Shown: positions 8,084-17,344, counted from the first letter of the stretch. The stretch is DNA of 64,000 nt from Pedomonas sp051304405 (GCF_051304405.1 NZ_JBPPGG010000002.1:633081-697080), one strand, 5' to 3'. Notes: generated by a model from the sequence alone, not told the origin. Program-made: numbers and translations.

Positions 8084-9732
8084 CACTTACTCGCTCCTTT
8101 GAGAGACGCCTCGCGTGCCGCCCCAAACTCGGCGGTCGGGAGCCATTTGGGCCATTGGCTGGAATTTGCAAGCTCCAGACCGGTCTGGAACAACAATTCC
8201 GCATCTTCCGCCGTGCCGGAGAAGTCCATGTCCGCCCGGTATTCGTCCGACGGCTTGTGATAGTGCCTGGCCACGTATTCGGCGGACTGGCTCTGGCCCC
8301 ACTCCGCGCCCTTGCCGATCACGTCGACGCCGCTGTCGGCGTAGAGCATGGGCACGCCCACCTTGGCCAGCTCGAAATGGTCCGAGCGGTAGTAGGACCC
8401 GGCCTCGGGCCTGGGCTCGGGCACGATCACCCGGCCCTGCTGGGCGGCATGTTTCTTGAGCAGCGGCTCCAGCTCGGACTTGCCGTAGCCGATCACCACC
8501 ACGTCGCGGGTGCGCCCGAAGGTGCTGAGCGCATCCATGTTGAAGCCGGCCACGGTCTTGTGCAGCGGATAGATCGGGTTCTGGGCGTAGTAGCGGGAGC
8601 CGAGCAGGCCGAACTCCTCGCCGGTGACGGCCAGCAGCACCACCGAGCGCTCCGGCCGGGCCGCGGCGAAGCGCTTGCCGATCTCGATCAGCGCGCTGAC
8701 GCCGGTGGCGTTGTCCACCGCGCCGTTGCAGATGCCGTCGCCCCGCTCGTCCGGCGTGCAGGTGCCGAGGTGGTCCCAGTGGGCGGTGTAGAGAATGTAC
8801 TCGTCCGGTCGCTTGGTGCCGGGGACGATGCCCACCACGTTCTGCGATTCCATGCGCCGGATGGTGTTGCTGAGCGTGCCCGAGACCTTGAGGTTGCCCA
8901 GCGGCACGGCCTTGAAGCCCGGGCGGGCGGCGGCCTCTTTCAGCGCCTTGTAGTCGAGCCCGGCGGCCGCGAACAGGCGCTGGGTGGCCTCGCTGGAGAT
9001 CCAGCCTTCCACCGCCGCGCGGTCCATGCCGTCGTTCTCCCGCACGATGTCGAACTGCGGGCCGGTCCAGCTGGACTTCACCACGTCCCACGGATAGGCG
9101 GCCGGGGCGGTCTCATGGACGACGAGCACGCCCGCCGCGCCCTTGCGGGCCGCTTCCTCGAACTTGTAGGTCCAGCGGCCGTAGTAGGTCATGGTCTTGC
9201 CGTTGAACAGCTTGGGATCGCCCGTGGCGAAGCCCGGGTCGTTCACCAGCACGACCACCGTCTTGCCCTTCACGTCGAGCCCGGCGTAGTCGTTCCAGCC
9301 CCACTCCGGCGCGTCGATGCCGTAGCCGACGAACACCAGCTCCGAGTTCTCCAGCGCCGTCTGCTCGCGGACCTGCTTGGTCCACACCACCTGATCCGTG
9401 ATGTAGTCGAGCGTGATCGGCGCCGCGCCGCCGGTGACGGTCAGCGCGGTCGGCGCGGTGGTGCTCTCCACCATCGGCACGGCCTGGAACCAGCTCCCGT
9501 TGGCGCCGCCCGGCTTCACGCCACCGCTGGCCAGCTGATCCGCGATGTAGCGGATGGTCAGCGTCTCGCCCTGGCTGAGGGGCGCGCGGCCCTCGAATTC
9601 GTCCGACGCCAGAACCTTCACGTGAGCGTCGATGGCGGCGGGCGCGATGGCCTGCCCGGAAGCGCCCGCGTGGGCGGTCATGGCGCACAGGCCGAGGGCG
9701 GTCGCGGTCAGAAGGCGGTTCGCGCGGAACAT
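8083..9732 (-). CDS. Secreted M28-family zinc aminopeptidase
   Basis: A 549-residue exported peptidase. Residues 1 to about 25 (MFRANRLLTATALGLCAM..AHA) form a signal peptide. An inserted PA-like domain (about 130-290) precedes the M28 catalytic domain with its two-zinc ligands: His in TAHWDHLG, Asp in GAVDNATG, Glu pair in TGEEFGLLG, Asp in FNMDAL and His in HYHKPSDEY. Start is the ATG at 9732 behind AGAGGTG. It is the first gene of the operon with aguA and aguB; possibly peptide- or arginine-derived agmatine links them, but this is inference. Confidence 0.9.
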   Translation of the reverse strand: MFRANRLLTATALGLCAMTAHAGASGQAIAPAAIDAHVKVLASDEFEGRAPLSQGETLTIRYIADQLASGGVKPGGANGSWFQAVPMVESTTAPTALTVTGGAAPITLDYITDQVVWTKQVREQTALENSELVFVGYGIDAPEWGWNDYAGLDVKGKTVVVLVNDPGFATGDPKLFNGKTMTYYGRWTYKFEEAARKGAAGVLVVHETAPAAYPWDVVKSSWTGPQFDIVRENDGMDRAAVEGWISSEATQRLFAAAGLDYKALKEAAARPGFKAVPLGNLKVSGTLSNTIRRMESQNVVGIVPGTKRPDEYILYTAHWDHLGTCTPDERGDGICNGAVDNATGVSALIEIGKRFAAARPERSVVLLAVTGEEFGLLGSRYYAQNPIYPLHKTVAGFNMDALSTFGRTRDVVVIGYGKSELEPLLKKHAAQQGRVIVPEPRPEAGSYYRSDHFELAKVGVPMLYADSGVDVIGKGAEWGQSQSAEYVARHYHKPSDEYRADMDFSGTAEDAELLFQTGLELANSSQWPKWLPTAEFGAAREASLKGASK

Positions 9733-9849
9733 AGGCACCTCTTGGCAAGATGGTTTGCGAGATGGATCGGCAAGCCCTTCCGGGCCTTCAGGCTTCCTTC
9801 CACGTTGCGGGAAAACGGTCAAGCCGCCGTCACGAGGCTTGGCGGTTAG

Positions 9850-9868
9850 CACTCACCCAAGATGAGTG
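9850..9868. promoter_or_regulatory. Possible operator upstream of the peptidase-aguA-aguB operon
   Basis: Inverted repeat CACTCA-N7-TGAGTG, about 120 bases upstream of the peptidase start and in an AT-richer stretch shared with the divergent usg gene. A TATAAT hexamer at 9946-9951 may be the -10 box of usg. No matching regulator is known to me. Confidence 0.3.
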
Positions 9869-10019
9869 ACAGTAAAATACCCAAAATAACAGGAATTTGA
9901 GACGAAACGATTCAACAGGATTATGTTATTCTGTCGCCACTGGCGTATAATCATCCCTGAAAGCGGGTTGCGTTGCAGACCATGGAAGCCTTTTTTAGGA
10001 TGTCTGCGGGAGTGTCGTC

Positions 10020-10304
10020 ATGACCCTGCGCCGGGAACAGTCGTCTGATTTCGAACTTCGCCTCAAGGGATATTCGCTTTTGACGGCGGAAATCCTCTAC
10101 TGGATGCCCGATCATCATGATCTGCTCCAGAGTTTCGTCTGGCAGACGCTGGATCTCGCGCCGCGCTTCCCCCGCCTGCATCAGTTCCTCGACTACTGGC
10201 GGGCGCACATCGAGGCGCCGCTGCACTCGATCCACATCACCCACGCCAGCCTGGTCACGCCGGCCGAGCTGAAGCTGGTGGGCAACGAGTTCCGCCTCAA
10301 CTGA
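10020..10304 (+). CDS. usg: Usg family protein
   Basis: A 94-residue protein of the alphaproteobacterial Usg family, named for the gene upstream of the trp genes in Caulobacter. The conserved block runs from LLTAEILYWMPDHHDLLQSF through WQTLDLAPRFPRL..FLDYWRAHIEAPLHSI to the TPAELK segment; this matches the family along its whole length. Function is unknown in the family. Here it is not beside trp genes but divergent from the peptidase-agu operon. Confidence 0.85.
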   Translation: MTLRREQSSDFELRLKGYSLLTAEILYWMPDHHDLLQSFVWQTLDLAPRFPRLHQFLDYWRAHIEAPLHSIHITHASLVTPAELKLVGNEFRLN

Positions 10305-10417
10305 CGGCCGCGCCCCGCCGCGCGTTCCGGCTCCGCTCGTCCTCCCGCCGCGCCTGCCGTGGTGGCCAAGCGGCGCGTGCGAACCATATGTTGTGTATCG
10401 AGCAGAGGGAGAGTGCC

Positions 10418-10741
10418 ATGTCCCTGAAGAAGCAAGGAGCCTTGCAAGCCTGGCTGCGCCCCGCCAACGCGGACTGGGCAACCGACGGCCATCGCTACAT
10501 CTTCCCCCCGCTGTCCTCCGACGGTATCCGCATGTACATCACCAAGCAGCCGGACCGGATGGTGGAGGTGCTGGTGGCGACCCGCGACGCCAGCTTCACC
10601 TTCAACGCGCCCATGCCCGCGGCGCTCGCGCCCAAGGGGCTGTTCGTCTGCGTCACCTGGCAGGACGGCGAGACCATCGACCTGCAACTGGGGGAAGACA
10701 AGGTCGGCTCCTACCCCTTCCACCTGCCCGTCACCGCCTGA
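10418..10741 (+). CDS. Conserved-looking hypothetical protein, 107 residues
   Basis: Not recognised. The protein has no signal peptide or membrane segment; it has alternating hydrophobic residues (RYIFPP, RMYITKQP, VEVLVATR, GLFVCVTWQDGETIDLQLG) that suggest an all-beta fold. The ATG at 10418 is preferred because AGAGGGAGAG stands just upstream. Codon use matches its neighbours. Confidence 0.7.
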   Translation: MSLKKQGALQAWLRPANADWATDGHRYIFPPLSSDGIRMYITKQPDRMVEVLVATRDASFTFNAPMPAALAPKGLFVCVTWQDGETIDLQLGEDKVGSYPFHLPVTA

Positions 10742-11385
10742 GGCGCGCCCTCTCCCCTCCCCGGCGGCGACAAAGTGCCCACTGGATTTTTGCGCCGCTT
10801 GTCCCCATATGGGGGCTGCCTCTCACGAGTCGCTGCGATTGGCATGTTACCGCCACCGCAGCGGCGGCAGCGGTATCGGGCCGCAACCGGGGGCCATGGA
10901 GCGTGGGACCGCGGCATCCGCAGGGCCCCGGCCGGATCAGGGAACGGCCCGGATCAAGGGATGGCCCGGATCAGGGAGCGGCCCGGATCAGGGAGCAGCC
11001 CGGATCAAGAATTGGAAGAAATCGTGTGATTTCCGAAGGATAGATCAGGACGTTTCCGTGGCGTGGTGTCCGCTGCCGCAAGGCCAGGTCGCCAAGAAAT
11101 TGTTTATCGGAAATAAGCCGATCTACTGGTTTTCGCACAAAGCATTGAAACAAAACAAAAAATTACCGAGACGCCGCTTTGGCGCAAGCCTTGCGACTCG
11201 GTCCCGCTGAGGATAAAGAAGCGACCGGCGCGACCTGAAAGCTCATGGTCGAATGCAGGCCGCTTGTCCGCCCATGGCCGCGCCGGGGGGCCTGACAGTC
11301 CGGCATGCGGATGCCACCGATCCATGGGGTGATCCCTGGACGGCGATGTCCGCCCAAATATGTTGATGAATTAAGGAAGTGTCGA
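10742..11385. other. Long intergenic region before fpr, with a 17-bp tandem repeat
   Basis: A 644-bp gene-free stretch. Positions 10930-11010 hold about 4.5 copies of the 17-bp unit GGCCCGGATCAGGGAGC. Beyond 11090 the DNA becomes AT-richer (poly-A tracts near 11150) and a weak hairpin with CCGAG/CTCGG arms spans about 11166-11203. The fpr promoter must be here, but no clear -35/-10 pair was picked. Confidence 0.5.
10930..11010. repeat. 17-bp tandem repeat, about 4.5 units
   Basis: Units at 10930-10945 (shortened), 10946-10962, 10963-10979, 10980-10996 and a partial one to about 11010. The third and fourth are identical; the others differ by one to four bases. No spacer structure, so this is not CRISPR-like. 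Confidence 0.85.
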
Positions 11386-12198
11386 ATGAGCGATCGCCTG
11401 CAGCAAATGCCCAAACTTGAGCCCTCTGCTGCGCTGACTGTGGAAACGGTCCTGAGTGTCCATCACTGGAACGAGCACCTGTTCAGCTTCAAGATCACGC
11501 GGCCGGCCAGCTTCCGCTTCCGCTCGGGCGAATTCGTGATGATCGGCCTGCCGGGCGAACAGCGCCCCCTGCTGCGCGCCTACTCGGTGGCGAGCCCCGC
11601 CTACGCCGAGGAGCTGGAGTTCCTGTCGATCAAGGTGCCGGACGGTCCGCTCACCTCGCGCCTCCAGAAGATCCAGCCGGGCGACGAGATCTTCCTCGGC
11701 CGCAAGCCCACCGGCACGCTGGTGACCGATGCCCTGCTGCCGGGCAAGCGCCTGTTCCTGCTCTCCACCGGCACGGGCCTGGCGCCGTTCATGAGCCTGA
11801 TCCGCGACCCGGACGTGTACCAGCTGTTTGATCAGGTGGTCGTGGTCCACTCGGTGCGCCGCGTCAGCGATCTGGCCTACCGCGCCGAACTGGAAAGCCG
11901 TCTGGCGGACGATCCGCTGGTTGGCGATCAGGCGCAGACACAGCTGCACTACGTGCCGACCGTCACCCGCGAGGAATTTCACACCACCGGCCGCATCAAC
12001 ACGCTGATCGAGACCGGCAAGCTGTTCGAGGGGCTGGACGGCCCCAAGAATCTGGACCCGGAGACCGACCGCGTTATGCTGTGCGGCAGCATGGCCATGA
12101 TCAAGGAATTCCAGGCCTATCTGGAAGGCCTCGGCTTCATCGAGGGCTCCAACGCCTCCCCCGGCCAGTTCGTCATCGAACGCGCCTTCGTGGGCTGA
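11386..12198 (+). CDS. fpr: Ferredoxin/flavodoxin--NADP+ reductase
   Basis: A 270-residue FAD enzyme moving electrons between NADPH and ferredoxin or flavodoxin, often for oxidative-stress defence or Fe-S supply. FAD contacts are in RAYSVASPAY; the NADP(H) domain has LLSTGTGLAPFMSLIRD and the late MLCGSMAMIKE motif; the C-terminal GQFVIERAFVG is typical of the bacterial class I (plant-type, Fpr) subgroup. The ATG at 11386 follows AAGGAAG. A strong terminator follows immediately, so it is a single-gene unit. Confidence 0.93.
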   Translation: MSDRLQQMPKLEPSAALTVETVLSVHHWNEHLFSFKITRPASFRFRSGEFVMIGLPGEQRPLLRAYSVASPAYAEELEFLSIKVPDGPLTSRLQKIQPGDEIFLGRKPTGTLVTDALLPGKRLFLLSTGTGLAPFMSLIRDPDVYQLFDQVVVVHSVRRVSDLAYRAELESRLADDPLVGDQAQTQLHYVPTVTREEFHTTGRINTLIETGKLFEGLDGPKNLDPETDRVMLCGSMAMIKEFQAYLEGLGFIEGSNASPGQFVIERAFVG

Positions 12199-12221
12199 GG
12201 GTCTCAACCTCCCCGAACAAG

Positions 12222-12251
12222 AAAAAGGCTCCGCAGCGCGGAGCCTTTTTT
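12222..12251 (+). terminator. Rho-independent terminator of fpr
   Basis: Stem GGCTCCG / CGGAGCC with a 5-base loop, flanked by A5 and T6. It is symmetric enough to work in both directions. Confidence 0.9.
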
Positions 12252-12294
12252 GTTTTCGGCCCGGGGCGTTTTCCGGGACGCAGCCCAGTCATAC

Positions 12295-12317
12295 AAAGGG
12301 GGGTCGAGCCCCCCTTT
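12295..12317 (-). terminator. Hairpin after piuC
   Basis: Perfect inverted repeat AAAGGGGGG / CCCCCCTTT with a 5-base loop, 25 bases past the piuC stop on the minus strand. It probably ends the iron-uptake operon. Confidence 0.65.
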
Positions 12318-12341
12318 CCTCACACACCCTGAAAACCGGAC

Positions 12342-13025
12342 TCACACGTGCGCCCAGCGGCGCAGCAGGTTGTGGTAGATGCCGGTCAGGCGGACGATTT
12401 CCGGGTCCCCCTGCCCGCGCTCAAGGGCCAGCGCCTGGATGGCCAGGTCCAGATCGAACAGGATGCGGCGCTCGCCGTCGTCGCGCACCATGCTCTGGAT
12501 CCAGAAGAAGCTGGCGAGCCGCGCCCCGCGCGTGACCGGCGTGACGCGGTGCAGGCTGGAGGCGGGATAGAGCACCATGTCCCCCGCCGGCAGCTTGACC
12601 GAATGGGTGCCGAACTGGTCCTCCACCGTCAGCTCGCCGCCGTCGTATTCGTCCGGATCGGCGAAGAACAGGGTGGCGGACAGGTCGCTGCGGATGCGGA
12701 AATCGCTGCCGCGCTGGATGCGGATGGCGTTGTCCACGTGGGTGCCGAATTCCTCCCCGCCCTCGTAGCGGTTGAACAGCGGCGGAAACACCTTGAGCGG
12801 CAGCGCCGCCGCGATGAACAGCGGCGATTTCGCCAGCGCGTCGAGGATCAGGTTGCCCATCTCGCGGGCGGCCGGCGAGCCCTCCGGCAATTGGCGGTTG
12901 CGCTTGGCCAGCGCCGACTGCGCGCCGGAAGTGACGTTGCCGTCCACCCACTCGGCCTCGGCCATGATCTGGCGGCAGCGCGCCACCGCCGTGGCGTCGA
13001 GCACGCCGGGAATGTGTATCATCAT
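12342..13025 (-). CDS. piuC: Fe(II)/2-oxoglutarate PKHD-type hydroxylase, PiuC/YbiX family
   Basis: A 227-residue non-haem iron dioxygenase. The N-terminus MMIHIPGVLDATAVARCR and the EWVDGNVTSGAQS block match E. coli YbiX and Pseudomonas PiuC. The iron triad is His and Asp in GTHVDNAIR and His in SSLHRVTPV, with the 2-oxoglutarate arginine in GARLASFFW. Members lie beside catecholate-siderophore receptors (fiu-ybiX, piuA-piuC) and are thought to modify siderophores. Start 13025 lies 13 bases after the tonB stop, fitting one operon. Confidence 0.9.
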   Translation of the reverse strand: MMIHIPGVLDATAVARCRQIMAEAEWVDGNVTSGAQSALAKRNRQLPEGSPAAREMGNLILDALAKSPLFIAAALPLKVFPPLFNRYEGGEEFGTHVDNAIRIQRGSDFRIRSDLSATLFFADPDEYDGGELTVEDQFGTHSVKLPAGDMVLYPASSLHRVTPVTRGARLASFFWIQSMVRDDGERRILFDLDLAIQALALERGQGDPEIVRLTGIYHNLLRRWAHV

Positions 13026-13038
13026 GGGAAAGCTGCGA

Positions 13039-13899
13039 TCATTTCTTGAGAACGAAGGGAATTTCCACAAATCCCCGCACGGGCACCGCCACGCCGTTGC
13101 GCAGGGTGGGAGACCAGCGCCATTTCCTCACCGCCTCCAGCGCCGCCTTGTCCAGCCGCTCGAACCCGCTGGAGCGCGAGACGCGGATGTCCGCCACCGC
13201 TCCGTCCGGCCCCACGGTGAGCAGCAGCACCACCGTGCCCTCCTCCTTGCGGCGGCGGGATTCCAGCGGATAGCGCGGCGGCTTCGCCTCGATCATGGTG
13301 GCGGAGAGATCCTCCACCGTCTCGATGCCCGGGCCAGCGGCCGGCGCGGCCTTGGGCTGGGCCACCACCGCCGGGGCCATGACGGCGGGTGCCGGCTCCG
13401 CCGCCGCCTGCACGGGCGACGGCTGGGGCGGCAGAATGTCGAGCACCGGCGGCGCGACGATCGGCGTGACCGGCTCAAGGCTGGCCTCCGGCATGGGCGC
13501 GGGCGGCGGTGGCGGCGGCGCGGCCTGCACCAGATCGACCATGATCGGCTCGGGCGCCAGCGGCGTGAGCTTGACCACGTCCATGGTCACGAGCGCCGCC
13601 AACAGCGCCACATGCAGTCCGGCGATGGCGCCAATGGCGCCCCAGTTGACCCGGCGGCCCGCGCCATAGCGCCCGGACTGCGCCTCGGGCGCCTGCGAGA
13701 AATCGGATTGGGAGAATTCGGACTGCGAGAATTCGGATTGCGAGGGTTCGGCCTCCAGGGAAGCCGGTTTCAGCGCCTCGGACGGCCGGGATTCGGGCCT
13801 GGGAGACCCGCCGGCGACAAACCGCAGCACCGGGGTGGACCGGCCAAGGCCCTCCTCCGGTTGCGCATCGAACGCCTGTGCCGCGCCGCTCGCGTCCAT
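13039..13899 (-). CDS. tonB: Energy-transducing TonB protein
   Basis: A 286-residue TonB. A cytoplasmic N-terminal tail of about 85 residues is longer than usual and contains a pentad repeat, SQSEFSQSEFSQSDFSQ. One membrane segment (about 86-107) follows, then a proline-rich periplasmic spacer and the C-terminal TonB fold with PPRYPLESRRRKEEGTVVL and FERLDKAALEAVRKWRWSP. It couples the proton-motive force to the receptor encoded upstream. The operon order receptor, sel1, tonB, piuC suggests it is dedicated to this system. Confidence 0.9.
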   Translation of the reverse strand: MDASGAAQAFDAQPEEGLGRSTPVLRFVAGGSPRPESRPSEALKPASLEAEPSQSEFSQSEFSQSDFSQAPEAQSGRYGAGRRVNWGAIGAIAGLHVALLAALVTMDVVKLTPLAPEPIMVDLVQAAPPPPPPAPMPEASLEPVTPIVAPPVLDILPPQPSPVQAAAEPAPAVMAPAVVAQPKAAPAAGPGIETVEDLSATMIEAKPPRYPLESRRRKEEGTVVLLLTVGPDGAVADIRVSRSSGFERLDKAALEAVRKWRWSPTLRNGVAVPVRGFVEIPFVLKK

Positions 13900-13992
13900 C
13901 TGCCTATCCCTGCGGACTGGTCCGCGTCTGAGAACGAATGGTCAAGCATATAGAACGGCCGCCGCGGCGATGCAATTGCAAATTCGTCGCAA

Positions 13993-14736
13993 CTACAGCG
14001 CGGAGGCGGAAGGATCATCCGGTGCCAGCGCCGCGACCAACTCCGGCGCATGGTCGGCCAGCCACGCCCGCGCCTTGTCCAGAAAGGCGGGCGTCGCCGT
14101 CTCGGGGATGCGGCGCAGCCACGCGGCGGCCTCGTCCCGATTCCCGGCGGCGATCAGCAGGCGGGCATGGTTGAACTGGCCGCGAAAGTCCCCGCCCTCG
14201 GCGGCCTGACGGTACAGCGCGGCGGCTTTCTCCATGTCGCGCTCCACCACCCAGCCGTCCTCGTAGAAGCCGCCCACCATGTTGATGGACTTCACATGCC
14301 CCAGCTCCATCGCCTTGCGATACAGGCGCAGCGCCTCGGCGCGGTCCAGCGGCACCCCCTCGCCCAGGCAATAAAGCGTCGCCAGGTTGTACATGGCCCA
14401 GTCGAGACCATTGTCGGCGGCAGCCTTGTACCAGCGGGCGGCCAGCGCCTTGTCCACCGGCGTGCCCCAGCCCTGATCGCAGCAGCGCCCGACCATGTTC
14501 ATGGCCATCACATGCCCCGCCTGCGCAGCCTCGATGAACAGGCGCAGCGCCTCGGCCGGATTGCGCGCCACCCCGCGCCCGTCGAGCAGCGCCTGGGCAT
14601 AAAGCGCCTTGGCCTCGATCACACCCGCCTCGGCGCAGACCCGCAGAATCCCGGCCACCTCCTCCGGCGGACCGGAAAGACGGCGGTTCAGCTCCTCCGC
14701 CGACCAGCGGCGAACGTCGTCATAGGTCAGGGCCAT
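13993..14736 (-). CDS. Sel1-repeat (TPR-like) protein
   Basis: A 247-residue cytoplasmic-looking solenoid with about five Sel1 repeats between residues 35 and 225; clear units include AKALYAQALLDGRGVARNPA, AMYNLATLYCLGEGVPLDRA and SINMVGGFYEDGWVVERD. Pseudomonas aeruginosa has a comparable protein in its piuA-piuC locus, so this is probably a standard partner of unknown molecular role. The ATG at 14736 is preferred over an upstream frame that reads through a REP-like hairpin. Confidence 0.85.
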   Translation of the reverse strand: MALTYDDVRRWSAEELNRRLSGPPEEVAGILRVCAEAGVIEAKALYAQALLDGRGVARNPAEALRLFIEAAQAGHVMAMNMVGRCCDQGWGTPVDKALAARWYKAAADNGLDWAMYNLATLYCLGEGVPLDRAEALRLYRKAMELGHVKSINMVGGFYEDGWVVERDMEKAAALYRQAAEGGDFRGQFNHARLLIAAGNRDEAAAWLRRIPETATPAFLDKARAWLADHAPELVAALAPDDPSASAL

Positions 14737-14775
14737 GGCTTGTCTGGCCTCTTTCAAGGGTTTGAAACTGGAAAA

Positions 14776-14960
14776 TGCAGGAGGGACCTGGTCCCTCCTG
14801 CACCTCCCTTTCGTTTTGCCGGCCGTGTTTCCAGCGTTCGCGGGAACCACGGTCCAGCAGACAATTTTCGTTCAACAGGGCCACGCCCTTCATCCAGCGC
14901 GCGCCTGAAACACATCCCTTCAAAGAAAAGGGAGGTGCAGGAGGGGCGAGCCCCTCCTGC
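14776..14960. repeat. REP-like hairpin doublet 1
   Basis: Left hairpin 14776-14802: TGCAGGAGGGACC / GGTCCCTCCTGCA, followed by ACCTCCCTTTC. Right hairpin 14937-14960: GCAGGAGGGGC / GCCCCTCCTGC, preceded by GAAAAGGGAGGT, so the two halves are head to head. It lies between the receptor and sel1 genes of the same operon, where it could trim or stabilise mRNA. Confidence 0.8.
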
Positions 14961-14992
14961 GACCTGATTTACAAACCGGCCTGCACCAAGCC

Positions 14993-17323
14993 TCAGAACG
15001 TCAGGCCCAGCGTCGCGAAGGCCGAGCGGCCCGGCGCGATGGTGGCGAAGTGCGTGCCGTAGGTGCGGTCGTAGTACTTCTTGTTGAACACGTTCTGCAC
15101 GTTGACGCGCAGGGTGGCGTAGTCGGTGAGCTTTGCCGACGCCGTGGCGTCGAAGCGCCAGTAGCTGGGGATCGAGCGGCTCACGCCGTCCGCGCCGAAG
15201 TTGCCGTACTGCTTGGCGTTGTAGATGGCGCCGCCGCCCACCTGATAGCGATCGGCGAAGTCATAGGTGCTCCACAGCGTGAAGCTGTGCTTCGGCGTGT
15301 TCGGGAACGGCTTGCCGTTGGCCACGTTGTTCTCGCCCGCGAACTTCACCTCGGAGTCCATGTAGGTGTAGCCGCCAAAGACGCTCCAGCCCGGGAGCAC
15401 CTGGCCGTTGACGCTGACCTCGACGCCGTCGATGCGGCGCTCGCCGACGAACACCGGCAGGCTGTCCGGGCCGATGGTGCGGGCGTTCTTGGTCTCGGTG
15501 CGGAACAGGGCCAGGTTCACGCCCAGGGCCGCGTCGAAGAACTCCCACTTGGTGCCGATCTCGTAGCTCTTGGTCTTCTCGACCTTCAGATCATCGGGAT
15601 CGAACGCGCCCTCGTTGCGGCCCGGGGTCAGGCCGTTGCTCTCGCTGCCCTCGCCGAGGAAGCTGCCCGGAGGCGTCGCCGAGGTGGCGTAGGACAGGTA
15701 GATGCTGCCGTTCTCCGCCGGCTTGTAGATGAGGCCCGCCTGCCAGTTGAACAGGTCGTCCGTGCGGTCGACCTCGGTCTTGTTGGCGAGGCTGCGCGCC
15801 TTCACGTCGTAGTGGTCATAGCGCACGCCGAGGTTCACCAGCAGCGCCTCGGTGAGCGTGATGGTGTCCAGCATGTACGCGGACCAGGTGTTGATCTCGG
15901 TGATCGTGGCGATCGGGTTGCGGGCGGTGGCGATGGGGTTGCCATCGGCGTCGCGGTTCACCCACGGATCTTTCGGGTTCGGGTTGAACAGGCTGGTGCA
16001 GTTGTGCAGCGCGACGCCCTCCGGGGTGCAGCGCGGCGAGGTGTTGAGCGCGTTGCCCTTGCCGTCGCCGTAGGTGCCCTGGCGGGAGCGCTCCCAGCTG
16101 CCCTCGATGCCCGTCGACAGGCTGTGGGCGATGGCGCCCGTGTTGAACTTCGCCGAGATGTCCAGCTGGTCGACGATCGACTCCGTACCGCCGTAGCGCG
16201 AGTTGGTGCGGCGCCACACCTGGCCGTTCTGGACGTTGCCCTGGCTGTCGTCCGGCTGGGTGATGATGTAGCTCTGCTTGACGTTGGCGTACTTGGCCGT
16301 GTTGCGGATGGTGACGGCATCCGTCACGTCATGCTCGATCCGCAGCATCACCTCGTCGATGTTGGTCTTGCGGAAATCGCGGTCCTTGAGGCCGTAGAAG
16401 TTGGAGCGGTCCACCTTCTGGCCGTTCACCTCCTCGGCGGGGCGGATCTTCAGCTTGCCGGAGGCCACCGCCTGCGCCTGGGTGCGCTCGAACGGCATGC
16501 CCGGATCGGGCAGGTCGTCGGTCTCCAGGTGGTAGTAGTTGAGGAAGGCGCGGGTGTCGGTGCCGAGGCCGAAGCCGATCGACGGCGCAATGCCCCAGCG
16601 GTTGTAGTTCATGGCGTCGCGCTTGGCCACGTCCTGGTCATGCCACATGGCGTTGAGGCGGATGGCCGCCACGTCGCTCAGCTGGTAGTTGGCATCAACG
16701 GTTGCGCGCTTGTAGTCGGCCGTGCCGTAGCTGAGATCCGCCGACACCTCGGTGCCGAGGTGGGCCTTCTTGGTGACCATGTTCAGGCTGCCGCCCGCGC
16801 TGCCACGGCCGCCCAGGGTCGAGTCACCGCCGCGCACCACTTCGATCTGCTCGATCGCGAACACTTCGCGCGACTGGCCGCCCACGCTGCGGACGCCGTC
16901 GATGAAGGTGCTGCCCTGGGTGTCGAAGCCGCGGATGAACGGACGGTCGCCCTGCGGGTTGCCGCCCTCGCCCGCGCCGAAGGTAATGCCCGGGACAGTG
17001 CGCAGCGCCTCGACCAGCGTGGTGGAGCCGGTCTCCTTCATCACCTGCGCCGGCAGGATGACGACGGACTTGGGCGTGTTCACCAGCGGCGCGGTGTACT
17101 TGGGAGATTCGGGCTTGTCGATCTTGTAGCCCTGCTCCTCGATGGCGGTGTCGGTGACGGTCATGCCGCCCAGACGCGCCGGAGCAGCGTTCGCTCCCTC
17201 GGTGCCCTGCGCCACGGCCGGCGCGGCGATGAAGCCGACGCAGCCCAGCGCCAGGAACGCAACGCCAGCACTGCCGGCCGCCGCCTCGTCCACACCGAAC
17301 CGGTTGGTAGTCTTCTTACCCAT
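14993..17323 (-). CDS. TonB-dependent catecholate-type siderophore receptor (Fiu/PiuA-like)
   Basis: A 776-residue outer-membrane receptor. An N-terminal signal region ends near AAPAVAQG (about 39). The plug domain contains TPKSVVILPAQVMKETG, LRTVPGITFGAGEGGN, RPFIRGFDTQGSTFIDGVR and EVVRGGDSTLGGRGSAGGSLN. The barrel ends in the classic aromatic LGLTF. The plug motifs and linkage to piuC and tonB indicate ferric catecholate or related siderophore uptake; the exact ligand is not readable. Expression is probably iron-repressed: two Fur-box-like sites lie upstream. Confidence 0.93.
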   Translation of the reverse strand: MGKKTTNRFGVDEAAAGSAGVAFLALGCVGFIAAPAVAQGTEGANAAPARLGGMTVTDTAIEEQGYKIDKPESPKYTAPLVNTPKSVVILPAQVMKETGSTTLVEALRTVPGITFGAGEGGNPQGDRPFIRGFDTQGSTFIDGVRSVGGQSREVFAIEQIEVVRGGDSTLGGRGSAGGSLNMVTKKAHLGTEVSADLSYGTADYKRATVDANYQLSDVAAIRLNAMWHDQDVAKRDAMNYNRWGIAPSIGFGLGTDTRAFLNYYHLETDDLPDPGMPFERTQAQAVASGKLKIRPAEEVNGQKVDRSNFYGLKDRDFRKTNIDEVMLRIEHDVTDAVTIRNTAKYANVKQSYIITQPDDSQGNVQNGQVWRRTNSRYGGTESIVDQLDISAKFNTGAIAHSLSTGIEGSWERSRQGTYGDGKGNALNTSPRCTPEGVALHNCTSLFNPNPKDPWVNRDADGNPIATARNPIATITEINTWSAYMLDTITLTEALLVNLGVRYDHYDVKARSLANKTEVDRTDDLFNWQAGLIYKPAENGSIYLSYATSATPPGSFLGEGSESNGLTPGRNEGAFDPDDLKVEKTKSYEIGTKWEFFDAALGVNLALFRTETKNARTIGPDSLPVFVGERRIDGVEVSVNGQVLPGWSVFGGYTYMDSEVKFAGENNVANGKPFPNTPKHSFTLWSTYDFADRYQVGGGAIYNAKQYGNFGADGVSRSIPSYWRFDATASAKLTDYATLRVNVQNVFNKKYYDRTYGTHFATIAPGRSAFATLGLTF

Positions 17324-17344
17324 GCGGTATCAACCCCTGTTCTT

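Noticed and set aside
8035..9849. 604-codon plus-strand frame opposite the M28 peptidase
   Set aside because: His/Arg/Ala-rich shadow composition, no family motif, and the opposite strand is a complete, motif-bearing peptidase.
10930..11010. Possible CRISPR array
   Set aside because: The 17-bp units abut without spacers and no cas genes are present; the same holds for the arrays at 20788 and 20837.
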